From Streptomyces sp. NBC_00691 (GTDB taxonomy: Bacteria > Actinomycetota > Actinomycetes > Streptomycetales > Streptomycetaceae): a DNA stretch of 64,000 nt. How positions within the stretch are numbered: the stretch's first letter is position 1; each line of letters begins with the position of its first letter. A program made the translations under genes and the position numbers. Under the pieces are notes generated by a model. It did not search any database. It saw only the letters and a list, made by a program, of their open reading frames with translations, and was not told where the DNA came from. This document shows, piece after piece, positions 53,546-62,709 of the stretch. The stretch lies in contig NZ_CP109007.1 in assembly GCF_036226665.1 (NCBI RefSeq), forward strand, positions 4,380,501 through 4,444,500. The letters run 5' to 3'.

Positions 53546-55147
53546 ATGAGTGTGGACACCAGAACGCCCCGGCCGGGGTTCGACGATCAGCCCGCGTTGA
53601 GCATGGTCAAGGTGGATTCCGATCCCGCCCAGGTGATCGTGAACCACGCCAGCTTCCGGGTACGGCTCGCGCCTGCCCCGCAGCCGAAGATCGGCGCCCG
53701 CACCGCGGCCCTGTCCGGGGCGGGAGCGGGCGGACCGCGCCGTCGTCCCGTCGTATGGACCGGAAAGTCCTCGCCGGGCGCGACCGGCCTCCTCCAGGCC
53801 GTCCGCGAGTCCTCCGTCTCCACGCTCGAACCGGCGGTCGGCCGCGGCGGTCACGGCCGCCACGCGGGTCTGGACGGGGGCTCCACCCAGGCCATCCCGC
53901 GCATCGACGACACCATGCCCACCCCCGTGGTGACCGCCGACTCCGGCCCCCTGCTGCCGCCGATGCGCCGCGCCGAGGGCGCGTACGACGATCTGTACGA
54001 GCTCCGCCCCGAGAGCGGCGGACCCGGCTCGGCGACGTACGAGGACGAGACGGCCGAGGCACGCCCCGCGCAGCGCCACGGACAGGACACCGTCCGGCAC
54101 GCCTACTACCCCGGCCGCCGGATGAACCTCGGCGTCGTCCTCCTCCCGCTCCGCGTCTTCCTCGGCTTCATCTCCATCTACGCGGGCATGGGCAAGCTCT
54201 GCGACCCCGTCTACTTCGACGGCGGCGAGCGCGGCTCCATGGTGAAGTGGCTCAACTCCCTGCACCCCTGGCCCCTCGCCGAACCCCTCCGCGACTTCGC
54301 CCTGCAGCACCCGGTCGGCGCCGGACTCACCGTCGCCTTCCTCCAGGTCGTCGTCGGCGTCCTCACCGTCCTCGGCCTCTGGCAGCGCGTCGCCGCCGTC
54401 GTCGGCGCCCTGCTCTCCGCCGCGCTGCTGCTCACGGTCAGCTGGAAGACCGTCCCGGTCTACGACTCCGCCGACATCATCTTCCTGGCCGCCTGGTCCC
54501 CGCTGATCATCGCCGGCGCCCCGGTCTACTCGATCGACGGCCGCCTCGCCGGAGAGGCCTGGCGCACCCTCGGCCCGCGCGCCGACCTGTGGGACCTGCG
54601 CCGCCGTGTCATCCGCCGCAGCAGCCTCGTCACCGCGGTCGTCGTCGGCCTCACCCTCCTCATCGGCTCCGTCCTCGGCGGCGCCGTCCGCTCCACCGAG
54701 ATGGTCACCGTCCCGGGCCCCAACGACGACCCGATCAACCACCTCCCGGGCCGTCCGCTCCCCACCGAGCCGACGCGCCGCGCTCCCTCCAAGGCCGCGT
54801 CCACCGTGCCGGCGCCCGCCGCGACCAGCGAGGCCCCGGCGGAGCGCGAGGAGACGCGGGAGGCGACCAAGCCCACCGAGACCACCCGCGAGGCCACCCG
54901 TACGCAGCAGCGGCGCCCGACGGCCACGCAGGGCACGGGCACCGGTGGCGGCGGCAGCAGCCGTACGCCGACGCGGTCGAACCCGGAGCCCCCGCCGTCC
55001 ACCAGCGACACCCCGAGCAGCACGGGCGGCAGCGCGTCGAGCGGCGGCTCCGGCGGCGGCTCCGGCGGCGGCTCGACGGGCACCCCGTCGGAGAGCGGCT
55101 CCACGTCGGGCGGGGCGAAGAATCCGATCGGCGGACTGCTGGGCTGA
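53546..55147 (+). CDS. DoxX-family membrane protein with long tails
   Basis: 533 aa. A soluble N-terminal region of ~185 residues is followed by a four-helix DoxX domain (~190-340; MNLGVVLLPLRVFLGFISIYAG opens it, then TVAFLQVVVGVLTVLGLWQR) and another membrane helix near ~368-386. The C-terminal ~140 residues are Thr/Ser/Gly/Pro rich (SSGGSGGGSGGGSTG), likely extracytoplasmic. DoxX proteins are linked to thiol/redox stress and membrane sulfur metabolism in mycobacteria. Followed by a 20-bp hairpin. Confidence 0.83.
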   Translation: MSVDTRTPRPGFDDQPALSMVKVDSDPAQVIVNHASFRVRLAPAPQPKIGARTAALSGAGAGGPRRRPVVWTGKSSPGATGLLQAVRESSVSTLEPAVGRGGHGRHAGLDGGSTQAIPRIDDTMPTPVVTADSGPLLPPMRRAEGAYDDLYELRPESGGPGSATYEDETAEARPAQRHGQDTVRHAYYPGRRMNLGVVLLPLRVFLGFISIYAGMGKLCDPVYFDGGERGSMVKWLNSLHPWPLAEPLRDFALQHPVGAGLTVAFLQVVVGVLTVLGLWQRVAAVVGALLSAALLLTVSWKTVPVYDSADIIFLAAWSPLIIAGAPVYSIDGRLAGEAWRTLGPRADLWDLRRRVIRRSSLVTAVVVGLTLLIGSVLGGAVRSTEMVTVPGPNDDPINHLPGRPLPTEPTRRAPSKAASTVPAPAATSEAPAEREETREATKPTETTREATRTQQRRPTATQGTGTGGGGSSRTPTRSNPEPPPSTSDTPSSTGGSASSGGSGGGSGGGSTGTPSESGSTSGGAKNPIGGLLG

Positions 55148-55162
55148 GAACGCCGGCAGGGA

Positions 55163-55206
55163 CACGAAGGGGCGGCACCGCGCGAACGCGGTGCCGCCCC
55201 TTCGTG
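55163..55206 (+). terminator. Perfect 20-bp terminator after the DoxX gene
   Basis: Arms 55163-55182 and 55187-55206 are fully complementary with a CGAA tetraloop; convergent genes on both sides. Confidence 0.88.
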
Positions 55207-55255
55207 CGGAGCCGTACGGGTACGGGGGTGTCGGGGGTGTGCCGTCCCCGCTGTG

Positions 55256-55972
55256 TCATCCCCGCTGGGCGGCAAGCTCCTTGGCGGCCTCGGTGAGGTC
55301 CTTGGCGGTGTCGATGGCCCGCCAGTAGGCGCCCTGGGGCAGCGGGAAGCCGGCCAGCCGCTTCTCACGGGCGAGCCGGGGGAACGTGGTGCGCTCGTGG
55401 TCGCCCAGGTCCGGCAGGAGCTCCGTGAAGGCCGCGGAGAAGACGTACACGCCCGCGTTGATGAGGAACGGCGACGGCGGCGCCTCGATGAAGTCGGTGA
55501 TGTGGCCGAAGGTGTCGGTCTCGACGGCGCCCCACGGGATGCGGGGGCGGGCCAGGGCGAGGGTGGCGACGGCGTCGCGCTCGTCGTGGAAGGCGGCCAT
55601 CTCGCGCAGCGAGAACCGGGTCCAGATGTCGCCGTTGGTGGCGTACCAGGGCTGGTCCGGCGCGGGCAGACGCGCGGCGGCGTACTTCAGGCCTCCGCCG
55701 CGGCCCAGGGGCTCGGACTCGACGACCGTCGTCACCTTGAGGGGGAGGTCGGCGCCCTCCAGCCACTCCTGGAGCACTTCGGCGAGGTGGCCGCAGGAGA
55801 CGACGGCGTCGGTCACGCCCTCGGCGGCAAGCCAGGAAAGCTGATGGCCGATGATCGGGGTCCCGGTGCCCGGGATCTCGACCATCGGCTTGGGGCGGTC
55901 GTCGGTGTACGGGCGGAGCCGTGAGCCCTGGCCGCCCGCCAGGACCACGGCCTGCGTCGGAGAGGTGTGCAT
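55256..55972 (-). CDS. Sugar-phosphate nucleotidyltransferase
   Basis: A 238-aa NTP-transferase related to mannose-1-phosphate guanylyltransferase and glucose-1-phosphate thymidylyltransferase. The NTP loop is VVLAGGQGSRLRPYTDDRPK (~9-28), the metal-binding Asp is in ATNGDIW, and INAGVYVF is the sugar-binding region. It is shorter than full-length GDP-mannose enzymes (no C-terminal beta-helix). Exact sugar cannot be assigned. Start ATG at 55972. Confidence 0.87.
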   Translation of the reverse strand: MHTSPTQAVVLAGGQGSRLRPYTDDRPKPMVEIPGTGTPIIGHQLSWLAAEGVTDAVVSCGHLAEVLQEWLEGADLPLKVTTVVESEPLGRGGGLKYAAARLPAPDQPWYATNGDIWTRFSLREMAAFHDERDAVATLALARPRIPWGAVETDTFGHITDFIEAPPSPFLINAGVYVFSAAFTELLPDLGDHERTTFPRLAREKRLAGFPLPQGAYWRAIDTAKDLTEAAKELAAQRG

Positions 55973-56052
55973 ACGGGGAACGATAGGCGCCCCGTACGTC
56001 CGGCGGTCGGACTCCCGACGGCCGGACGCGCGTCGTGGCTCAGCGTCGTCGC

Positions 56053-56463
56053 TCAGCTCGCGCGCATCACACCGGTGGCGTACGAGGTGTCGCAGACGGG
56101 ACGGGAGAAGCCCTGGGCGCGGGAGGGGCCGTACTGCTCGACGGCGGCGCGGCCGAGGGAGCGGGCGATGGACATGCAGTGCTTGGCGAGGGAGGGCCGG
56201 TTCTCCACCTCGCGCTGGAGGTGGGTGAGGGCGACCCCGGGGTCCTTCTCCTGGAGCTCGGCGAGGAGCTGGTCGCGCAGAACGTCCTGCGGGGCACGGG
56301 ACTTGGCCCGGACGGAGACCTCGGAGGAGGACGCCGTCAGCTGGGTCCCGGAGTCCTCGCCGGCCCACGGAACGGCGGACACCGCGAGCGTTCCCGAGAG
56401 CACCAGGACGACGGGCAGGACGAGGGCGAGAGAGCGGCCGATTCGGCGGGCAGTAGGCGTCAC
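56053..56463 (-). CDS. Small secreted protein of unknown function
   Basis: 136 aa with an N-terminal signal sequence (RSLALVLPVVLVLSGTLAVSA) and a mature domain of ~105 aa with two Cys (KHCMSIARS and RPVCDTSYA) that could form one disulfide. No known family recognised. Lies 80 bp upstream of the nucleotidyltransferase gene on the same strand and may be cotranscribed. Confidence 0.7.
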   Translation of the reverse strand: MTPTARRIGRSLALVLPVVLVLSGTLAVSAVPWAGEDSGTQLTASSSEVSVRAKSRAPQDVLRDQLLAELQEKDPGVALTHLQREVENRPSLAKHCMSIARSLGRAAVEQYGPSRAQGFSRPVCDTSYATGVMRAS

Positions 56464-56756
56464 GCAGGCGAGCGTAGCGGCCGGTAGTGATATGGCGACA
56501 TTTAGTCACTCTCGCGGGGGATGGTTCGAGGCGTCTTTTCGAATTCCGTGTTGACGCCGGGGGTGGGGGCGGGCCGGGAATGCCGGGGTTTTCGCCGGTA
56601 AACCCCCACGGGCCCCTCGGGATCCTCCATGAAGACGAACGACCCCGCATCCACGAGGGATACGGGGCCGTTCAGCCACACGTCCGGTCGGCTGGGAGTC
56701 AGCCTCCGGGGGCCGGCCGTCGAATTCCGATCGGCCGGCGCTCGGTCGGCCGGAGG
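56464..56756. other. Intergenic region downstream of msiK
   Basis: 293 bp containing the msiK terminator hairpin (56643-56667) and a further GC-rich inverted repeat near 56714-56750; no gene seen. Confidence 0.5.
56643..56667 (-). terminator. Probable msiK terminator
   Basis: CCCCGCATCC (56643-56652) with GGATACGGGG (56658-56667): nine of ten pairs, 5-nt loop, downstream of msiK on the minus strand. Confidence 0.5.
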
Positions 56757-57854
<1,098 letters not shown>

Positions 57855-57913
57855 GGTGATGTGTCCCTTCACCGGCAGGAACGTGCCGGACGATCCGAGT
57901 AAAGGAAGGATTG

Positions 57914-57925
57914 AGGTCTAGTCCA
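57914..57925 (-). promoter_or_regulatory. DasR-box-like (dre) sequence upstream of msiK
   Basis: AGGTCTAGTCCA agrees with the core TGGTCTAGACCA of the DasR-responsive element at 10 of 12 positions. It is 60 bp upstream of the msiK start. DasR is the GlcNAc-6P-responsive repressor of chitobiose import and related genes. Confidence 0.5.
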
Positions 57926-58036
57926 TCTGGATGAACTGCACGTGACGCTACCTGGCGCCACGGGATCTGTCAGCACTCCACCCGGGGTGAGATTTCCGAC
58001 CGTCGCCGGGACGAGGTTGGTTACACTGCACTCGCT

Positions 58037-58113
58037 GCCTCCTTAGCTCAGCTGGCCAGAGCACCGCTCTTGTAAAGCGGGGGTCGTCGGTTCGAACCCG
58101 ACAGGGGGCTCCA
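58037..58113 (+). tRNA. tRNA-Thr (anticodon UGU)
   Basis: A 77-nt cloverleaf including the encoded CCA. Acceptor GCCTCCT pairs with AGGGGGC; anticodon stem CCGCT/AGCGG with loop CTTGTAA gives anticodon TGT; T-arm CGGGT-type stem with GGTTCGAA. It reads ACA. Its 3' end faces the decayed integrative region, and tRNA 3' ends are common attachment sites. Confidence 0.95.
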
Positions 58114-58265
58114 GGTAGGAAACGCGAAGACCCCCAACCGATCATGGTTGGGGGTCTTTGACATCTACGGGTTACATCAACGGCGTCGGTCGGCCGAGGA
58201 CGGCCGCGAGCGCGTGGAGCGAAATGTGGATGCCGGCTCCCGGGCCTGGCAGGCAGGATCACACC

Positions 58266-58718
58266 ATGTCGACCGATGTCAGCGGAATGATCGAGTGCCG
58301 ACCGGGGGCCCGGCTGTGGGGCCCGGACGATGAGGACACCGTCTGGGAGGCGGGCATCGACCTCTTCCTGCTGAACAGGGGCAACGCCTACGACGGCCTT
58401 GCCTGTCTCTTCGGAATCCGCAACTCCTTCGGCTTCCGGCCGCTCGCCGAAGACCGTGGTTTCCCGGATGACGCGTCGGAAGGGCTGCGGCGTGAGTTCG
58501 CCGACTACGGCGGTCCCGAAGACGTGCACGGGACGACTTGGCTGACCTGGGCCGAGCTGTCTGCCACCGACTGGCAGGAGACGGACGCCACCGGCACGCG
58601 AAGCCGTGCGTCGGCCGCAGGCGCCGACACAGACTGGGGCCGAGTCTGGAGCGTCATGCGCATCCTCAGCGAAGTCCACGGCGCGGAGAACGTGCGTCTT
58701 GTCGTCTGGTTTCACTGA
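58266..58718 (+). CDS. Hypothetical 150-aa protein
   Basis: Begins MSTDVSGMIECRPGARLWG and is acidic, with Trp and Gly-rich segments (FGFRPLAEDRG, TWLTWAELSATDWQ). I do not recognise it. It sits right after tRNA-Thr, and its stop codon lies inside a 16-bp terminator hairpin. AGGAT precedes the ATG at 58266. It could be part of the integrated element or an old resident gene. Confidence 0.65.
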   Translation: MSTDVSGMIECRPGARLWGPDDEDTVWEAGIDLFLLNRGNAYDGLACLFGIRNSFGFRPLAEDRGFPDDASEGLRREFADYGGPEDVHGTTWLTWAELSATDWQETDATGTRSRASAAGADTDWGRVWSVMRILSEVHGAENVRLVVWFH

Positions 58719-58751
58719 CTCGGCCCCATGCTGACCATGGGGCCGAGTCAG
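58715..58751 (+). terminator. Perfect 16-bp terminator overlapping a stop codon
   Basis: CTGACTCGGCCCCATG (58715-58730) and complement (58736-58751) with a 5-nt loop. The TGA of the hypothetical gene is within the first arm. Confidence 0.85.
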
Positions 58752-58789
58752 ATCGGCAACCAGCACACTCGGCCACAGGCGGAGCGGAG

Positions 58790-59190
58790 CTACGGGCGCC
58801 TTCGTTTGAGGAGCCGGTCCATGTGGCTGATCGCCTCGCGCTGGGTGTCCTGGACGACGTGGGTGTAGACGTCCATGGTCAGGCTGATCTGGCTGTGGCC
58901 GAGGATCTCCATGACGACGCGGGGCGCCACACCGGCAGCGGTGAGGAGCGTGGCGCAGCCGTGCCGGGCGTCGTGCAGGCGAATCTGGCGGAGGCCGGCG
59001 GTCTCGCTGACGCGGACGAAGGAGCGGTGGACGTTGCGTGGCTCGACGGGACGGCGGGTGCGGGTGGCGAAGACGTAGCCCGCGGTCGTCCACTCCGTAC
59101 CGGCGGCTTCGTACGTCGCCTTCTGCCGCATCCGATGCCAGCGCAGGCCGACCAGCTCGCCGCGGCGCAGCCCCATGGCGATGGCGCGCG
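58790..59190 (-). pseudogene. Tyrosine-recombinase (integrase) remnant with internal deletion
   Basis: C-terminal catalytic part of a phage/ICE-type integrase. The first Arg is in MGLRRGELVGLRW, HxxR in LHDARHGCATLL, the second His in EILGHSQISL and the nucleophile Tyr in MDVYTHV. Between LRW and the segment TTAGYVFATRTRRPVEPRN about 40 residues normally present (including the catalytic Lys beta-turn region) are missing, and the N-terminal DNA-binding domain is absent. So it is a broken gene. Oriented towards the tRNA-Thr gene, as integrases next to attachment sites often are. Confidence 0.8.
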
Positions 59191-59703
59191 GCGCGGCGCC
59201 CGGGCCTGCGCTCCTGTCTGCGCCCCGTTCCAGCCCGGCCGTAGTCCGCACGCCTGCGGCTCGGGTTGATGGGCAGTCAATGCGCGCCTTCAAGCACGGC
59301 AACCGTCACATGGCACGCGTAGCCACGAGCGCTGCCGGCTGCGGCCAAGACGGGCAACCTAAAGACTGCCAGCGGCGAGGGAGGGGTGGCCCCTTCCGCA
59401 CGGCCGGCCGACTGCCGGGCCTGAGTAGGCGCGGCGCCGTACCCCAGCCGTCACGGATGACGAGAGCGTGAGGCGACCGCACCACCGGGAAGGGGCGGGG
59501 AGCAGCTGCTGCCGCGATGCGGCGGGGGCCGGTGTGGTCGCTCCGCGGCGGTACCGGTGTCACCGTGGCCGATGAGCGTGTCGTCTGAACACCCGACCGT
59601 GCACGCTCCACGGTATGTAGGTCGACGGTAGACGGGACGGGAGTCAGGGCGAGTATCGACGACGGTGGGCAAACCGTGGCAGCTCCGCCCCAAAGCCGTC
59701 GAC
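59191..59703. other. Gap inside the decayed element
   Basis: About 510 bp upstream of the integrase remnant with no convincing gene; possible traces of the lost integrase N-terminal half are not recognisable. Confidence 0.45.
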
Positions 59704-60009
59704 CTACTCCTGAATTGGCAGGTCCGGATGGGCGAACACGAAGAGCATGTACGCAACGGCGGCTGCCGTACCCACCGACGAGAGCGCCAGGCTTGTCAGA
59801 GGCTGCGCACGGCTGACGCCCTGTCGTGAGGCAGCGCGGTATTCGACGCCACCCAGGACGAGGCCCGTGAGGCCGAGCGGCAAGGCCAGAGCCCAGACGA
59901 GCATCCAGACCGGGCAGCAGAACCAGAACGCAACGGAGGCCGCACCGAAAACGACGGAACGGCTCACCCGCCCAGACCTGTCGCCGGCCGGATCATCAGA
60001 GTGGGTCAT
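59704..60009 (-). CDS. Small membrane protein
   Basis: 101 aa with two or three membrane segments (VFGAASVAFWFCCPVWMLVWAL begins the first, then LPLGLTGLVLGGVEY, SVGTAAAVAYMLFVFAH). The layout is like short DUF4190-type proteins. Isolated within the decayed region; function unknown. Confidence 0.6.
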   Translation of the reverse strand: MTHSDDPAGDRSGRVSRSVVFGAASVAFWFCCPVWMLVWALALPLGLTGLVLGGVEYRAASRQGVSRAQPLTSLALSSVGTAAAVAYMLFVFAHPDLPIQE

Positions 60010-60329
60010 GCTCTGATCAAAGCAGCAGGGTAGGGAGGTTCAGCAGCCGCCCTGACGATCATCGTGTCCCTCGCGTGCCCGATCCGGCGGGAAGCCACGG
60101 GGAGCTTCAGGTAGTCACGGTGCCCAGACATGTAAGCGGCCCCCGGTCGAGTTGCCTGTTCAGGGGCCGTTCACCTGCGGTGGGTGTGGGATCTGAACCC
60201 ACGGTGACTCGCGCCACGACGGTCTTCCAAACCGAACATCCAGCAGCTTCCAGGAGCCTGGTTGAGCCGTGGGGACGTCAGTGGTCTCACTGGGCCGTTA
60301 CCGTACGGATCACTCACACTGGAGGTCAC
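60010..60329. other. Gap containing a tRNA-like half gene
   Basis: 320 bp with the tRNA-Ser-like fragment at 60179-60240 and no protein gene. Confidence 0.5.
60179..60240 (-). pseudogene. tRNA-Ser(GGA)-like 3' fragment
   Basis: On the minus strand: anticodon arm CGGT-TTGGAAG-ACCG (anticodon GGA), long variable region, a T-arm GTGGG-TTCAGAT-CCCAC and acceptor 3' strand ACCCACC. The matching 5' acceptor strand (GGTGGGT) and D-arm are not found upstream. It looks like the 3' half of a serine tRNA gene, perhaps an attachment-site copy. Confidence 0.55.
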
Positions 60330-60503
60330 ATGGCTGACTACGCCGCTCATGCACACAAGGCTCAGGAGTTGCTCGAAACGGTGGAGCGGGAGTCCAAGGG
60401 ACGCCTGAGTGCTGAGACCCGCGTGCGGATGGCCCAGACCGAGGCGCTCCTTGCCCTCGCCGCTGCGATAGGCAAGCAGGAGTCAGGCACCACTCCTCGC
60501 TGA
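60330..60503 (+). CDS. 57-aa hypothetical protein
   Basis: Begins MADYAAHAHKAQELLETV; mostly helical, charged, with GGAGGT 4 nt before the ATG at 60330. Short proteins of this style occur in streptomycete mobile elements. Function unknown. Confidence 0.65.
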   Translation: MADYAAHAHKAQELLETVERESKGRLSAETRVRMAQTEALLALAAAIGKQESGTTPR

Positions 60504-60611
60504 GGGTGGGTCCGCCAGCGTTGTTGTGACGCAGGCGCCCGGGCTCCGGGCGGGCGGTGTCGCCATCCCAGCGGCTGCACCCGTCCGGCGCACGGTCGAG
60601 GCCGGCTGTCG

Positions 60612-61244
60612 TCAGTTCCGTTGCGCGGGTCCGATGACCGTAAGTCCCACCTGGGCGGCAAGCCAGTGGGCGTATGGCTCTCTCCTCTGGTGACCGTCGA
60701 TCAGGACGCTGCGGACGTGGACGAGGACGGTGTGATCGTCGGTGAGCTCGTCCGTGTAGCGGGTGTGCGTGTTGAAGAGAAGTGTGACTTCGGCGTGCTT
60801 GGACTCGCCGTGGAATCCCGCCCCGGGAGCGTCTGGCCACTGCAGTGAGTCCCAGTTGATCTCGCCTATGTTGGGACCGATCGCCGCGGTGAAAGCGTCC
60901 TCGACACTGCCGACCGGCCGGTCCGACACCTCCCACTCCACCGGTAGCCGCCCCTCGAACGCGGCCGCCTCGGCCGGCAGGTCGGCCGCCGTGACACCCA
61001 CCACGAAAGGGGGCTGGTCCTCCAACGGCACCCCGTCGAATTCCTCCAGCTCGGACGCCCCGCGGAACCATCCCCCGGGCATGTTCTTCACCACCCGCCG
61101 CACTTCGGCGACAGAGGAGAACTCCGCGAACGCGGACACCCGGGAGTGCTCGCAGCGGCCGAACTCCATGAGGCGGCGCGCGGTGCTCAGGGCGAGTATC
61201 GGATCGGGGGTACGGAAGACGGGATATGCGACGTCGTTGGACAT
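60612..61244 (-). CDS. Hypothetical 210-aa protein
   Basis: Acidic, Trp-containing soluble protein starting MSNDVAYPVFRTPDP. It has no recognisable motif. Its codon usage is less GC-biased than core genes here. It lies between two integrase fragments, so it is probably cargo of the lost element. Confidence 0.6.
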   Translation of the reverse strand: MSNDVAYPVFRTPDPILALSTARRLMEFGRCEHSRVSAFAEFSSVAEVRRVVKNMPGGWFRGASELEEFDGVPLEDQPPFVVGVTAADLPAEAAAFEGRLPVEWEVSDRPVGSVEDAFTAAIGPNIGEINWDSLQWPDAPGAGFHGESKHAEVTLLFNTHTRYTDELTDDHTVLVHVRSVLIDGHQRREPYAHWLAAQVGLTVIGPAQRN

Positions 61245-61673
61245 CCGTTGACTGTGCCACGGCCCGTCTCACAGGGCCTCGCAATAACAGCACGCCTGCT
61301 GGGGTCACGGATCAGGGCGTTCTGCCTCCCAGTCGGCCATGGGGTTCATCGTGCCGGCGAGCTCGCATGGCCGTGCCGCCTACGTGCCGGATGGCCCCGG
61401 ATCGCTGGCCTTACGGGCCTGGCGGATCGTCTCGCCGAGCTTTCCGGCGATGTGCCGATCACGGTCGCTCGTCATGTGCTGGTAGATCAGCGCGGCCCGG
61501 GTCGTGCTGAGTACGAGCGCCAGTGCCAGGGCGGATTCGCAAGCCGTCTTCCCGGAGATACCGACTGCCAGATCCTCACGAGCGCCAACCAGGAGAGCCG
61601 GACCCGTCCGCAGAGGCCTTCGCGGCTCGGCCTTTCAGCGCCTCATGTCAGTACTCCACAGCAGAATGGACCT
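61245..61673. other. Gap holding a second integrase remnant
   Basis: 429 bp; only the integrase fragment at 61380-61515 is identifiable. Confidence 0.5.
61380..61515 (-). pseudogene. C-terminal fragment of a second tyrosine recombinase
   Basis: The frame read on the minus strand gives STTRAALIYQHMTSDRDR then HIAGKLGETIRQARK and a TAG stop at 61382-61380. This is the typical tail of actinophage/ICE integrases, with the nucleophile Tyr in LIYQH. Upstream similarity stops abruptly, so only ~40 residues survive. Different sequence from the remnant at 58790. Confidence 0.75.
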
Positions 61674-62258
61674 ATGAGCGATGCGGCTTCGATTGCACTG
61701 ATCACTGCGTTGTCAACGCTTGCTGGCGCCGGTATCACCAGTTGGCTCAGTCTGCTGACCAATCGTCACCAGTTCGGGCACCAGGAGAGGTTGACGAACA
61801 GAGAGCGAGATGAGGCCAGACGGGACCAGTACCGCACATCACGTAAGGAAGCGTACGTACAGTTCATCGATCAGGCAGTGCGGACCGCACACGCGATAGG
61901 TGCGATGGTCAAGCCGGAAGCCCGGGTCTCCGAGGAGGCTTACCTCGACGCCGCTGCACAAGCCGACGACAGACTGGCGGAGTTGTGGCCACTTCTTGCG
62001 CTGGTAACCATCGAAGGGCCTTCCGAGGTGGCCGACCTGGCGGACCGGGCCGCGAGCGCTCTCATGGCCGAAGGTGCGAAGGCCGGCAAGTTCCATCGTC
62101 ACCCTGATTCGAAGGCAGAGTTCGTCGCAGCGTCGCGCGTCCGTTGGCAAGCACAACGCGACTTCGCACGGGCTGCTCGGGATACCGTCGCCATCCCTGC
62201 ACAACCAGGCGGGAGCGAGTTGCCCGCACCGCCGCCTTCCCCCGAACTTGCGGCTTGA
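61674..62258 (+). CDS. Membrane-anchored helical hypothetical protein
   Basis: 194 aa. One N-terminal membrane helix (~5-27, SIALITALSTLAGAGITSWL) then a charged coiled-coil-like body (QERLTNRERDEARRDQYRTS) and a Pro-rich end. Proteins of this shape are common orphan genes in streptomycete mobile regions. Function unknown; the ribosome binding site is weak. Confidence 0.65.
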   Translation: MSDAASIALITALSTLAGAGITSWLSLLTNRHQFGHQERLTNRERDEARRDQYRTSRKEAYVQFIDQAVRTAHAIGAMVKPEARVSEEAYLDAAAQADDRLAELWPLLALVTIEGPSEVADLADRAASALMAEGAKAGKFHRHPDSKAEFVAASRVRWQAQRDFARAARDTVAIPAQPGGSELPAPPPSPELAA

Positions 62259-62709
62259 CATCCCTTCCCGCGACGCCCTGACCGCGGCGCCGGAACGCGT
62301 ATGTTCGCCGTCTCCGGGCGAGGAGCGGTGCGCGGTCGGCGCTGGCAGGTCATCTCCTGGCCATCGACGAAGCCCGACCGTCGGTTAGGTCCCGGACGAG
62401 TCTCCGGGCCGCCCCCAGACAGGCCGGGGATGCAACCATTCCCTTCAGAGCTGGAACCCCCGGAAGCCGACCGCGCGCTTGAGACCATAGAGGCCGGCAC
62501 TGACAGCGGCTCTGTCCCGTGATCGGTCGTTGAGCGGTGAGTGCCTGACCGTGTGACGACGTCGGCGAACAGTGGCGGACGGGTGCCGCCCCGGGTGCCA
62601 TGCAGGCGTCTCGGCTCTCGGCGGGGCGCCGGGGCCGCAGGGTGGTGCTTGCCGGGAATCGGATCGCCGTCGACGGGGTTGGTGGTGGGCGAGCCGATAT
62701 TGGAGGGTC
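62259..62709. other. Gap before the oxidoreductase gene
   Basis: 451 bp without a convincing gene; lower coding bias in all frames. It may mark the far end of the decayed element. Confidence 0.45.
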
